A DNA stretch of 11,740 bases from DALYCO01 sp964535545 (GCA_964535545.1 CAZHUT010000026.1:1-11740); one strand, 5' to 3'. Positions 6,127 to 11,740 are shown, counted from the stretch's first letter. A program made the numbers and translations. The notes: generated by a model not told the origin, from the sequence alone.

Positions 6127-6438
6127 TCATTTCTTCTGTCGATGACAGATCTTTTTTATAATCTCTTTTTCAAATTTTTCCATATCATCAAGCATATCGA
6201 GATAAACTTTTTTCATATCTTCTGGATGTTGTTCTAGGTACTCAATCGTTTCGTCTGGGACAAAAGTAGCTAGTGTAGTGTATGCAATAATTAGCATTTC
6301 CATCCTTTCAATGATCGATTTCTTGAGTCGTTTCTTTGAAGTTGGAAGTGCAGAAATAGAGTTTAGAAAAACTTTAGATTCTTCATCTTCAAAGCGATAA
6401 TGTTCCGCTTTCTTAATAACTTCATTAATATCGTCCAC
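6127..6438 (-). CDS. Small acidic helical hypothetical protein, 103 aa
   Basis: The open frame starts at a GTG (6436-6438 on the minus strand) with an in-frame TAG two codons upstream, so no earlier start exists. An AGGA lies only 3 bases before it, too close for a normal Shine-Dalgarno. The product is helical and charged, with a central hydrophobic stretch MEMLIIAYTTLATFVP (46-61) and an acidic coiled-coil-like end (YLDMLDDMEKFEKEIIKK). I recognise no family. It is convergent with the HNH gene (14-base gap) and divergent from the 6571 gene. The internal start and the absence of a good promoter lower confidence. Confidence 0.55.
   Translation of the reverse strand: MDDINEVIKKAEHYRFEDEESKVFLNSISALPTSKKRLKKSIIERMEMLIIAYTTLATFVPDETIEYLEQHPEDMKKVYLDMLDDMEKFEKEIIKKICHRQKK
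6135..6157 (+). terminator. Probable terminator of the HNH operon
   Basis: TCTGTC (6135-6140) pairs with GACAGA (6144-6149) around a GAT loop, followed by TCTTTTTT. The stem is only six pairs, and it lies inside the 3' coding end of the convergent 6127-6438 gene. It is 23 bases past the HNH stop. Confidence 0.5.
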
Positions 6439-6492
6439 ATCCTATTGATGACGCAGTACCATTGATAAATAAAGGTTTTACACGATTGGGCA

Positions 6493-6517
6493 ATACTTTA
6501 CAAGATATGTAAAGTAT
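6493..6517. promoter_or_regulatory. Perfect inverted repeat overlapping the -35 box: candidate operator
   Basis: ATACTTTACA (6493-6502) and TGTAAAGTAT (6508-6517) are exact reverse complements separated by AGATA. The left arm contains the -35 box (6497-6502) and the right arm ends two bases before the -10 box. A dimeric repressor bound here would block RNA polymerase. No regulator gene for it is evident in the window. Confidence 0.6.
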
Positions 6518-6525
6518 GCTATAAT
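6497..6525 (+). promoter_or_regulatory. Strong promoter of the 6571 gene
   Basis: TTTACA (6497-6502), a 17-base spacer, and a perfect TATAAT (6520-6525) preceded by TGC, which makes it an extended -10. Transcription should start near 6532. The leader then begins with a small GGAC/GTCC hairpin (6532-6545). Confidence 0.85.
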
Positions 6526-6558
6526 GTACTCGGACGATAATGTCCTTTCACATTCAAA

Positions 6559-6563
6559 AAGGA
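6559..6563 (+). promoter_or_regulatory. Shine-Dalgarno AAGGA before the 6571 gene
   Basis: AAGGA lies 7 bases before the ATG at 6571 and fixes that start. It is the only clear ribosome binding site among the genes of this window, which otherwise lack one. Confidence 0.7.
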
Positions 6564-6570
6564 ACAAACC

Positions 6571-7299
6571 ATGAGTAATGGAACAAACCTAAGTCCAAAG
6601 TTTTTAACAAAACTTGGCATCCTCGTCGGCTTCATAGTCGAAGTGGTAACTGCGATTTTCGCAAAAAAGTCAGAAGCAGAGCTTCAAAACCTGATCGGCA
6701 AGAAGAACACGATCCGCAAGCAATTGCTTGAAATGTTCAATGTTACTGATCTATTCGTTGAAGAAAAAGAACAATGGAGAAAGTTTTACCAAAAACATTT
6801 TTCTCTTGATCTCAATTTCGCTGATCTGATCATTCCAGAAAAACCTGCTGAAGGAAACTGGAGATTGCTGATTATTGCACAGGGATTAACGATGAACCAG
6901 GCGTATGACGCTATGTCAAAGGCATTCAAATGCTGGAGATACAAAGATGACCTGGACAAAGCTATTCCTACCAACGCCCGCACTACCAAAACTGCGTATG
7001 CAATCTGGGTGCGTGACGGTGTAGAACCTGATGAAAAATATTTAGGAAAATCAACCAACCAGGCTGATCCTACCATGACCATCGGTGTGACCGTGCTTGA
7101 ACGCATGATCCATGAGCTTTCGTACTTCGATGAAACAGGTAACCACCTGGATATCAAAGGAGTTACATTCTGTACCGGTTCTCGTTATTCCGATGGCGGC
7201 GTGCCCAGCATGTTCTGGTTCGGCAGCAAGGTTCAAGTGGGCTGGTACAGCCTGGGCTGCTCCTACTCGGATTGCGGTCTTCGTGAAGCAGTTTCTTAA
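6571..7299 (+). CDS. CPR-type hypothetical protein with conserved LREAVS C-terminal domain, 242 aa
   Basis: I recognise the architecture but know no function. Residues 15-30 are a short hydrophobic segment and 31-130 are helical, with an LIIAQGLTMNQAYDAM region. Residues about 141-242 carry the distinctive part: TAYAIWVRDGVEPDE, VTVLERMIHELSYFDETGNH, FCTGSRYSDGGVPSMFWFG, and the terminal GLREAVS. From memory this C-terminal module recurs, often in several copies, in Parcubacteria genomes. Its SDG/W-rich ending resembles surface or sensor modules only superficially. There is no signal peptide. The strong promoter, palindromic operator, Shine-Dalgarno and strong terminator indicate a highly expressed, regulated, monocistronic gene. 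Confidence 0.85.
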   Translation: MSNGTNLSPKFLTKLGILVGFIVEVVTAIFAKKSEAELQNLIGKKNTIRKQLLEMFNVTDLFVEEKEQWRKFYQKHFSLDLNFADLIIPEKPAEGNWRLLIIAQGLTMNQAYDAMSKAFKCWRYKDDLDKAIPTNARTTKTAYAIWVRDGVEPDEKYLGKSTNQADPTMTIGVTVLERMIHELSYFDETGNHLDIKGVTFCTGSRYSDGGVPSMFWFGSKVQVGWYSLGCSYSDCGLREAVS

Positions 7300-7325
7300 C
7301 CTTATTCCTTTTATCTTTTTCTCTT

Positions 7326-7358
7326 AATGCGCTAAGTTTTTACTTGGCGCATTTTTTT
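7326..7358 (+). terminator. Strong rho-independent terminator
   Basis: A 12-pair stem, AATGCGCTAAGT (7326-7337) with ACTTGGCGCATT (7342-7353), has one G-U pair and a T4 loop, and a T run to 7358. It ends the LREAVS-protein transcript immediately upstream of the DUF1428 gene. Confidence 0.9.
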
Positions 7359-7368
7359 ATATAATCGG

Positions 7369-7641
7369 ATGAAGTTCGGTGCGATCGACTACAAAGAATG
7401 TCGAGCGGATGATGTGACGCCTGCGCATGTGAAATTCACATTTCCAAAAATGGCGAAGGCAAAGCCGGGGGAGGAAGTGTGGTTTTCATTCATCACCTTC
7501 AAGTCCAAGAAAGATCGCGATCTGATCAACAAAAAAGTGATGGCGTATTTTGATGAGAAATATAGTAAGAAAAAAACCCCAGACATGCCGTTCGATATGA
7601 AGCGCATGGCGTATGGAGGTTTTGTAACTGAGGTGGAGTAA
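7369..7641 (+). CDS. DUF1428 (YbaA-like) protein, N-terminally shortened
   Basis: The 90 residues carry the DUF1428 hallmarks: GAIDYKECRADDV, FPKMAKAKPGEEVWFSFITFKSKKDRDLIN, and the strongly conserved ending MPFDMKRMAYGGFVTEVE. Family members are small dimeric alpha+beta-barrel proteins of unknown function, normally about 115-120 aa. They start with a YVDGFVLPVP-type strand and a helix before the equivalent of residue 5 here. That first ~30-residue strand and helix is absent, and there is no room for it: the preceding gene's terminator ends 11 bases before the ATG. A TATAAT at 7360-7365 sits only 3 bases before the ATG, too close to make a transcript that contains it by normal spacing. Either a diverged short form or a truncated remnant is possible. 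Confidence 0.7.
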   Translation: MKFGAIDYKECRADDVTPAHVKFTFPKMAKAKPGEEVWFSFITFKSKKDRDLINKKVMAYFDEKYSKKKTPDMPFDMKRMAYGGFVTEVE

Positions 7642-7649
7642 GAAGTGAA

Positions 7650-7683
7650 AAACGATCACCAAAAGGTGATCGTTTGTTTTTTT
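7650..7683. terminator. Bidirectional terminator between convergent genes
   Basis: AAACGATCACC (7650-7660) and GGTGATCGTTT (7665-7675) form an 11-pair perfect stem with an AAAA loop. A G plus T7 follows on the + strand. On the minus strand the stem is followed by a short T-rich stretch, so it could serve both the DUF1428 gene and the 7702-8724 gene. Confidence 0.9.
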
Positions 7684-7701
7684 AAATTTAGGACTGAAAA
7701 C

Positions 7702-8724
7702 TCAAGCAACTTGCTTAAGTAAACGATTTGTTTTCTGCACCACTTTGTAATGGGTTAATGCGTGTAACTGAATTGGTTTGCCCAGCATAAATTTGCCCGT
7801 GTTGCGATACAGTTCTGCAAGCCGTTCTGTGTCTGCGTGTAAGTGTTCGATTTTCTGTCTGAAATATTCAAGATCTTCTTTGTCGCGTTCGTAGTGCCTT
7901 TTATAAGAATCTTCTGAATCTTTCGGGATCAGTTTTCTTTCGAGTAACTTTTCGTATTCCTCAATACTTCTCTTGTTTCTGTCGAAGCCAGACTGATACA
8001 TAGCCAATGTGTATTGGGCAATTGTTTTGCCGTCAACCATAAACAGTGTATAGCCTTGGAAATTCCGTTTGAATAATTCAATCACAAACTCAGTACGATT
8101 GCTGGGTAATTTGTAGAGCCATCGATTGCCGCTTTGCTTACGAAGCTGGATCTGCTGGATGAGGATTTTTCTTCCGTTCATGAAAGAAAAACCTATAGTC
8201 ATCACATGCTCACGTTTGTAATACACAAGAATAGCGAATACACCGTCAAGAAATGTGCGAGTGTAACGAGAGAAACCACGTTCATTATTACCTGTGGTTA
8301 AATCAATACGAATTTCGAAATCTTTGTGTTGCGGGAATGAAAATACTTTGATCTTAGAATATGCATCTACTACATCATTCCAAGAACCTTTTCCAGATCC
8401 CCAACGAAACATTGAGCTTGCAATTTTGTGGACAATTACATGTTGAACGTTACTTTGTAGAACTTTTCGGATGGTTTCGTGCATATAGGTATACTCGTAT
8501 TCCATTTTACAAAGCTCATCAAAAGAAAAATTGCGTAGTAAGGGGCGGGGGAGTTCGTGAAAATATTCTTCAAACTTTTTGCCTTTAAATCGTGTATCTA
8601 AGTACGACTTACAAAAGGCAAGTTTTTCTTCTACACCGGCGATTTCCTTTATAGGATTGCCTTTATGTATAGGGTTAACTCGAGTTATTTGTCCTTTTAA
8701 GGAACGTAAATTAATACCTTTCAT
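7702..8724 (-). CDS. Hypothetical protein, 340 aa, with faint VirK/DUF535-like core
   Basis: I do not recognise it with confidence. Residues 1-120 are mixed helical, with an EKLAFCKSYLDTRFKGK segment. Residues about 135-255 look like a beta-rich domain: FEIRIDLTTGNNERGFSRYTRTFLDG, AILVYYKREHVMTIGFSF, GRKILIQQIQLRKQ, YTLFMVDGKTIAQ. The order of a 'sees its own strand, then I-QQIQ' block recalls VirK/DUF535 proteins, but the match is weak. Residues about 258-312 are a long charged coiled coil, and the C-terminus (313-340) is basic. No signal peptide or membrane segment is seen. It has a TTGACA-type promoter and shares a bidirectional terminator with the DUF1428 gene. The start at 8724 is the only ATG that fits the promoter. 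Confidence 0.75.
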   Translation of the reverse strand: MKGINLRSLKGQITRVNPIHKGNPIKEIAGVEEKLAFCKSYLDTRFKGKKFEEYFHELPRPLLRNFSFDELCKMEYEYTYMHETIRKVLQSNVQHVIVHKIASSMFRWGSGKGSWNDVVDAYSKIKVFSFPQHKDFEIRIDLTTGNNERGFSRYTRTFLDGVFAILVYYKREHVMTIGFSFMNGRKILIQQIQLRKQSGNRWLYKLPSNRTEFVIELFKRNFQGYTLFMVDGKTIAQYTLAMYQSGFDRNKRSIEEYEKLLERKLIPKDSEDSYKRHYERDKEDLEYFRQKIEHLHADTERLAELYRNTGKFMLGKPIQLHALTHYKVVQKTNRLLKQVA

Positions 8725-8743
8725 AGTCTTTAATTTTTCATGT

Positions 8744-8771
8744 ATTTTACATTATTATATATATTTGTCAA
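8744..8771 (-). promoter_or_regulatory. Promoter of the 7702-8724 gene
   Basis: On the minus strand a perfect TTGACA (8766-8771) is followed after 16 bases by TAAAAT (8744-8749). Transcription would start near 8737, leaving about 13 bases before the ATG, with no Shine-Dalgarno. Confidence 0.65.
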
Positions 8772-8794
8772 ATTTACTTTTGAAACCCAATTCC

Positions 8795-8803
8795 TGTTAC
8801 AAT
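8795..8803 (+). promoter_or_regulatory. Extended -10 promoter of the VOC gene, predicted leaderless
   Basis: TGTTACAAT gives an extended -10 (TACAAT at 8798-8803), and the ATG begins at 8810, only 6 bases downstream. Initiation at the usual distance would fall on the start codon itself. No good -35 is seen. Confidence 0.5.
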
Positions 8804-8809
8804 CAATAT

Positions 8810-9688
8810 ATGCAACACATCATTCCGCATTTATGGTACGATAAACAGGCGAAGGAGGCGGCAGAGTTATATACAAGCCTTTTTCCTGATTCAAAGGTCA
8901 ACAACGTAACAACTATTCACGACACACCATCAGGTGATGCAGACACTGTTTCATTCACACTCGCGGGGCAGAAATTCATGGCGATCAGTGCTGGTCCGTA
9001 TTTCACATTCAATCCATCTATTTCACTCTTTGTAACATTTGAGAATGAAGCTGAGATCGATGCAGTATGGACGAAGCTCGTGGAAGGAGGCAAGGTGATG
9101 ATGGAATATCAAGCGTATCCATGGGCAACTAAATACGGATGGCTGCAAGATAAGTATGGACTCTCATGGCAGCTTTCACTTTCTGAAAACCATCAGACCG
9201 ATCAACGCATTACTCCACTTCTCATGTTTACGAAAGGAAATGCCGGCAAAGCTCAGGAAGCGCTTGATTTCTATACCGGTCTTTTTCCGAATTCATCTAT
9301 CGATCTCGTATCCAAGTATGAAGAAGGACAAGGTGATGTTGTCGGCTATATCAACCATGCACGATTTACGCTCAATGGCTCACACCTCATGATGATGGAA
9401 AGTTCAGGTCCTCATGATTTTACCTTCAACGAAGCATTCTCACTTATCATCAAATGCGAAACACAAGAAGAAATCGACAAGTATTGGGCTGCACTCTCTG
9501 TCGTGCCAGAAGCTGAGCAGTGTGGCTGGCTCAAAGACAAATACGGCGTATCATGGCAGATCACTCCGACTGCAATGGATCGCATGATGAGCGAGGGAAG
9601 TCCTGAGCAAATCGCTCGTGTCACTAAGTCATTCCTTCAGATGAAGAAATTCGATATTGCAAAACTCGAAGAAGCATATAACGGGTAA
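8810..9688 (+). CDS. Tandem VOC/PhnB-like protein (PF06983 type)
   Basis: The 292-aa protein contains two copies of a vicinal-oxygen-chelate module. Copy 1 covers about residues 1-125: HLWYDKQAKEAAELYTSLFPDSKV at the start and GWLQDKYGLSWQLS at the end. Copy 2 covers about 138-275: LLMFTKGNAGKAQEALDFYTGLFPNSSI and GWLKDKYGVSWQITP. The paired FY/LYT-LFP and W-DKYG-SWQ signatures are those of the family often misnamed '3-demethylubiquinone methyltransferase'. Real members bind small molecules or metals, and the substrate is unknown here. The ATG at 8810 is chosen because copy 1 begins right after it and the -10 element sits just upstream; the longer open frame from 8579 runs into the divergent promoter region. 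It is monocistronic or first in a + run. Confidence 0.92.
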   Translation: MQHIIPHLWYDKQAKEAAELYTSLFPDSKVNNVTTIHDTPSGDADTVSFTLAGQKFMAISAGPYFTFNPSISLFVTFENEAEIDAVWTKLVEGGKVMMEYQAYPWATKYGWLQDKYGLSWQLSLSENHQTDQRITPLLMFTKGNAGKAQEALDFYTGLFPNSSIDLVSKYEEGQGDVVGYINHARFTLNGSHLMMMESSGPHDFTFNEAFSLIIKCETQEEIDKYWAALSVVPEAEQCGWLKDKYGVSWQITPTAMDRMMSEGSPEQIARVTKSFLQMKKFDIAKLEEAYNG

Positions 9689-9744
9689 TGATAGTGTAAA
9701 TATAGTATTAGTAAGATTCCTTATATAGTATCGTCATAGATTGT

Positions 9745-10218
9745 ATGAACAGAAATACAGTCATAGGGCTCATTGCTATAGGGATCATTGTGGTGATCCT
9801 TGCGCTACTCTTTACGAGTGATGACGTTTCAAAACAGCCTGCCGCAGGATCATCAAGAGAGTCAATCGTAGGGTGCTATGAGGCCACCCTTGGGAAAGAT
9901 GTATATCGACTCACGATCGATGCAGAACATAATGGGGAAGTGTTTGGAAGGCTTTCCTTTAAGAATTATGAAAAGGATAGCTCAAATGGTTCCTTTGTGG
10001 GTAGCTTTATTACCAACGAAGTGCTCATTGCAGACTACACCTTTAGTTCTGAGGGGGTGGACTCAATTCGTCAGGTAGCGTTCAAGCAGGTAGGTACTGG
10101 CTTTGTAGAGGGGTTTGGAGAGATAGAAACTATTAACAATCAAGAATTTTTCAAAAATCCCGCAGCGCTCTCGTACGACAACAGCTTCACCTTTGTAAAA
10201 GGTGCCTGTACTCAATAA
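9745..10218 (+). CDS. Membrane-anchored beta-rich hypothetical protein, 157 aa
   Basis: Residues 5-24 form a hydrophobic helix (VIGLIAIGIIVVILALLFT) after MNRN, an uncleaved anchor or signal-anchor. A PAAGSS linker leads to an outside domain (about 40-157) with many short beta strands: VGCYEATLGKDVYRLTI, GEVFGRLSF, GSFVGSFITNEVLIADYTF, RQVAFKQVG. Cysteines at 44 and 155 could form one disulphide if the domain is exported. The repeated 'G-F/V-G' strand pattern suggests a lipocalin- or beta-sandwich-like fold, but I recognise no family. A TATAGT at 9724-9729 may be its -10. No Shine-Dalgarno is present. Confidence 0.75.
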   Translation: MNRNTVIGLIAIGIIVVILALLFTSDDVSKQPAAGSSRESIVGCYEATLGKDVYRLTIDAEHNGEVFGRLSFKNYEKDSSNGSFVGSFITNEVLIADYTFSSEGVDSIRQVAFKQVGTGFVEGFGEIETINNQEFFKNPAALSYDNSFTFVKGACTQ

Positions 10219-10230
10219 GAAGGAAGTGTT

Positions 10231-10247
10231 GAGACAAGGTCTTTTTT
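10231..10247 (+). terminator. Possible weak terminator after the 9745 gene
   Basis: GAGAC/GTCTT (10231-10235 with 10239-10243) form a short stem with an AAG loop, followed by T residues to 10247. The four to five pairs are few, so this is a weak call. Confidence 0.3.
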
Positions 10248-10305
10248 GACAAGGAAAAGCAGGATCGTTCTGGTGCGACCCCTTGTCGATATTGTGGATT
10301 AGTTG

Positions 10306-10314
10306 TGCTATACT
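10306..10314 (+). promoter_or_regulatory. Extended -10 promoter upstream of the DUF5679 gene
   Basis: TGC TATACT (10306-10314) matches the extended -10 form. A second TATAAT (10329-10334) lies nearer the ATG at 10354. No good -35 accompanies either, so which one is used is uncertain. Confidence 0.4.
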
Positions 10315-10353
10315 AGATCCGTTACCTTTATAATAATTAACCCATATATATCT

Positions 10354-10542
10354 ATGAAAGAACTCAAAGGACTTTGCATGAAATGTCGGGATGCAAACAA
10401 CAAGCCGACTATGCAGGTGATGAACGACCCACAGGTAAGCCAGAACGAAAAAGGACGATTCATGGCTCGCGGCAAATGTGCAACCTGTGGCGGCAACATG
10501 TTCAAATTCATGTCGAAAGAGGATGCAGAGTCAATGAAATAA
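10354..10542 (+). CDS. DUF5679-like zinc mini-protein, 62 aa
   Basis: The protein starts MKELKGLCMKCRDANNKPTM and has a second CxxC in KCATCGGNMFKF, which with C8/C11 makes a four-cysteine zinc ribbon (C8, C11, C45, C48). This fits DUF5679, a family of about 50-60 aa common in CPR bacteria and some viruses. Between the CxxC pairs lies a GRFMARGKC strand. I chose the ATG at 10354 because the upstream part of the open frame (from 10303) overlaps the promoter and lacks the family start. The function is unknown; a nucleic-acid-binding or transcription-related role is only a guess. It is followed by two hairpins and a good terminator. Confidence 0.8.
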   Translation: MKELKGLCMKCRDANNKPTMQVMNDPQVSQNEKGRFMARGKCATCGGNMFKFMSKEDAESMK

Positions 10543-10590
10543 GACATTCCTTGTCTTTTACAAAAAAACCGGTTACTGCCGGTTTTTTGT
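10541..10590 (+). terminator. Tandem hairpins and rho-independent terminator after the DUF5679 gene
   Basis: A first hairpin, AAGACA/TGTCTT (10541-10557), overlaps the stop codon and is followed by Ts. The second, AAAAAACCGG (10563-10572) with CCGGTTTTTT (10579-10588) around a TTACTG loop, ends in a T6 run and is the stronger one. Confidence 0.85.
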
Positions 10591-10677
10591 ATGCTTGAGA
10601 ATAAGGATATTTTGCCAAGGCACTTGACGCATCCTCGAGAAATAACACTATTGACGCTGTGGATATCCGATGAGTGG

Positions 10678-10729
10678 TATAGTGAAAGTACAGGGCAATA
10701 TGATGGAACGCTCGAGAAGCCCTGCACTT
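10678..10729 (+). promoter_or_regulatory. Possible -10 box and structured leader of the 10755 gene
   Basis: TATAGT at 10678-10683 lies 21 bases after a TTGACG (10651-10656), which is longer than optimal spacing. Immediately downstream AAGTACAGGGC (10686-10696) pairs with GCCCTGCACTT (10719-10729) with one A-C mismatch, around a 22-base loop. A transcript from here would begin in or just before this hairpin. Confidence 0.35.
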
Positions 10730-10754
10730 ACCATAATTTTGATGTATTAAATAT

Positions 10755-11060
10755 ATGAAAAAAATAATCGCAACAACAGGAATGCTCGCCTATATACTCT
10801 ACTTCAATTCTACTGGCGCACTCGCGTCAGCAATGCCTGATATTAGTGCAACTGATGATGTGCAGACTACCAAACATCACCAGTCTTTCAAGCAAGCCAA
10901 GCATAAACCAGATCATGCGGTTCGTCTTGCTCAAAAGCTGGGAGTTGATACTACACAGCTGCAACTTGATCGGGCAGCAGGCCTTTCGCCCAAAGACATC
11001 ATGAAAAAGTACAACATAACCAAAAACCAGTTTCGAGAACTATCCAAGAAATCCGTCTAA
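10755..11060 (+). CDS. Small secreted hypothetical protein, 101 aa
   Basis: A signal peptide is clear: MKKIIATTGMLAYILYFNST, then an ALASA cleavage motif, with processing likely after residue 26. The mature part is polar. It has a histidine/lysine-rich linker (TKHHQSFKQAKHKPDH) and then a helical C-terminus, LAQKLGVDTTQLQ, SPKDIMKKYNITKNQFRELSKK, which looks like a small helix-turn-helix or peptidoglycan-binding-type helical bundle. I know no family. The upstream leader can form a long hairpin. The gene ends 18 bases before the next ATG. Confidence 0.75.
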   Translation: MKKIIATTGMLAYILYFNSTGALASAMPDISATDDVQTTKHHQSFKQAKHKPDHAVRLAQKLGVDTTQLQLDRAAGLSPKDIMKKYNITKNQFRELSKKSV

Positions 11061-11063
11061 GGA

Positions 11064-11072
11064 TGCTATACT
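11064..11072 (+). promoter_or_regulatory. Extended -10 promoter, predicted leaderless mRNA
   Basis: TGCTATACT (TATACT at 11067-11072) lies just after the preceding stop codon and 6 bases before the ATG at 11079, the same geometry as at the VOC gene. No -35 is seen. Confidence 0.45.
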
Positions 11073-11078
11073 AAGCGC

Positions 11079-11273
11079 ATGACGACACACGCGGACATAT
11101 TCTTCGGTATTGCATCCGCAGGCTTTGTAGTGCTCACTATTCTTCTCATCATACTCTTGATCTATCTGATCGGAGTTGTTCGAGATCTGCGCAGTGTATC
11201 TCGTGAGGTGCGTACCAACCTCAAACACAACCGAATCTATAAATTCCTTTTTGGCACACCGTCCAAGAAGTAG
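11079..11273 (+). CDS. Single-pass membrane mini-protein, 64 aa
   Basis: Residues 8-33 form one long hydrophobic helix (IASAGFVVLTILLIILLIYL core). A basic, probably cytosolic tail follows, RDLRSVSREVRTNLKHNRIYKF, ending in PSKK. The plan (short outside N-terminus, TM, heptad-like basic helix) resembles tiny CPR membrane proteins, but no name is available. It precedes another TM-anchored small gene by 61 bases. No Shine-Dalgarno; a leaderless start is predicted. Confidence 0.75.
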   Translation: MTTHADIFFGIASAGFVVLTILLIILLIYLIGVVRDLRSVSREVRTNLKHNRIYKFLFGTPSKK

Positions 11274-11293
11274 TATTTGCGAGTGGTCGGGCG

Positions 11294-11299
11294 TATACT
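11294..11299 (+). promoter_or_regulatory. Possible -10 box of the 11335 gene
   Basis: TATACT at 11294-11299, about 35 bases before the ATG, within a GTATACTATAC context. No convincing -35. A second TATAGA lies at 11326-11331, too near the start. Confidence 0.3.
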
Positions 11300-11334
11300 A
11301 TACGGATAGTAATAAATAATCAGAGTATAGATAT

Positions 11335-11721
11335 ATGAAAAAGAACACCACTACCTCATCACGAATGTCAGCAGGAAAAGTAGTTGCAATTGGTGCAGGT
11401 GTTGCAGCACTCGCTGCGGCGACATACTATTTCTTTGGACCTGAAGGCAAGAAAAATCAGAAAAAGGTAAAAGGATGGATGATCAAGATGAAGGGTGAAA
11501 TCATCGACAAGATGGAAGACGCAAAGGAAATGAGTGAGACAGTCTACCATCAGATCGTTGATACTATTGCAAAGAAGTACCAAACAAACATGAAGGCAAA
11601 CCCTGAGCTTGCAATGTATGTCGACATGCTCAAGAAGCAGTGGCGCGGCATCTCCAAATCTACCTCCCCAAAGAAAAAGGTAGCTAGCAAGACCTCAAAG
11701 AAGCCTGCAAAAAAGAAATAG
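11335..11721 (+). CDS. TM-anchored lysine-rich small protein, YtxH-like layout, 128 aa
   Basis: Residues 14-34 are a small-residue-rich helix (GKVVAIGAGVAALAAATYYFF), followed by GPEGKKNQKKVKGW, which recalls the 'TM then APxxGKE' start of YtxH-type proteins. The middle (about 45-108) is a charged helical stretch with MEDAKEMSETVYHQIVDTIAKKYQ. The last 20 residues are an alternating Lys/Ser/Pro/Ala tail (SPKKKVASKTSKKPAKKK) resembling histone H1-like tails, which could bind nucleic acid or other polyanions at the membrane. The family is a guess. The stop is 19 bases before the window end. Confidence 0.75.
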   Translation: MKKNTTTSSRMSAGKVVAIGAGVAALAAATYYFFGPEGKKNQKKVKGWMIKMKGEIIDKMEDAKEMSETVYHQIVDTIAKKYQTNMKANPELAMYVDMLKKQWRGISKSTSPKKKVASKTSKKPAKKK

Positions 11722-11740
11722 ATAGACGCAATTATCTACA

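Noticed and set aside
8579..8809. N-terminal extension of the VOC gene
   Set aside because: It covers the 5' end and promoter of the divergent 7702-8724 gene, and the first VOC module begins immediately after the ATG at 8810.
10308..10727. 139-aa minus-strand frame
   Set aside because: It spans the DUF5679 gene, its terminators and a leader hairpin on the other strand and shows no domain motif.
1..11740. CRISPR array, rRNA, IS inverted repeats or a diversity-generating element
   Set aside because: No regularly spaced repeats, no transposase or reverse transcriptase motifs and no rRNA-like sequence were seen.

Overview
This window looks like a chromosome segment of a Candidate Phyla Radiation (Patescibacteria, probably Parcubacteria-type) bacterium. 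The reasons are a DUF5679-type mini-protein, a 242-aa protein ending in a LREAVS tail that I recognise as a CPR-type hypothetical family, many tiny membrane-anchored hypothetical proteins, and compact spacing. Most genes lack a Shine-Dalgarno sequence, and several have a -10 box only 6-14 nt before the ATG. TGA is used as a stop (ends of the 6127-6438 and 7702-8724 genes), so this is not the TGA=Gly code of Gracilibacteria/Absconditabacteria. The taxon is an inference from gene content.

Layout. (1) 1-494: the 3' end of pyrD, then a tRNA-Gln(CUG) gene with its own promoter and a strong terminator. (2) 530-2611: a co-directional trio inserted after the tRNA: a single-pass membrane protein with a conserved-looking cytosolic domain, a ThsB/DUF1863-like TIR protein, and a GIY-YIG nuclease with a DUF4357-like C-terminus. 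The first two resemble a two-component, Thoeris-like anti-phage system (TIR sensor plus membrane effector). This is the most interesting locus in the window. (3) 2659-3099: a small helical protein with a consensus promoter, a structured leader and a terminator. (4) 3100-4416 (-): a serine recombinase, divergent from a small zinc-binding protein and a long HNH-nuclease protein (4538-6112). This has the look of a mobile element module. (5) 6127-6438 (-): a small hypothetical gene. (6) 6493-7358: the CPR-type LREAVS protein, driven by a near-consensus promoter whose -35/spacer holds a perfect 10-bp inverted repeat. It has the only clear Shine-Dalgarno and is closed by a strong terminator. (7) 7369-8724: an N-terminally shortened DUF1428 gene convergent, through a shared bidirectional terminator, with a 340-aa unknown gene. 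(8) 8810-11721: a run of + strand genes: a tandem-VOC (PhnB-like) protein, a membrane-anchored beta-rich protein, the DUF5679 zinc mini-protein, a secreted small protein and two TM-anchored small proteins.

How the parts relate: the tRNA, defence-like trio, recombinase and HNH genes together form an accessory island between pyrD and ordinary CPR small-protein genes. No flanking att repeats were found by eye, so the island's limits are not fixed. No CRISPR array, IS element or rRNA is visible, and no gap without a gene exceeds about 165 bases.
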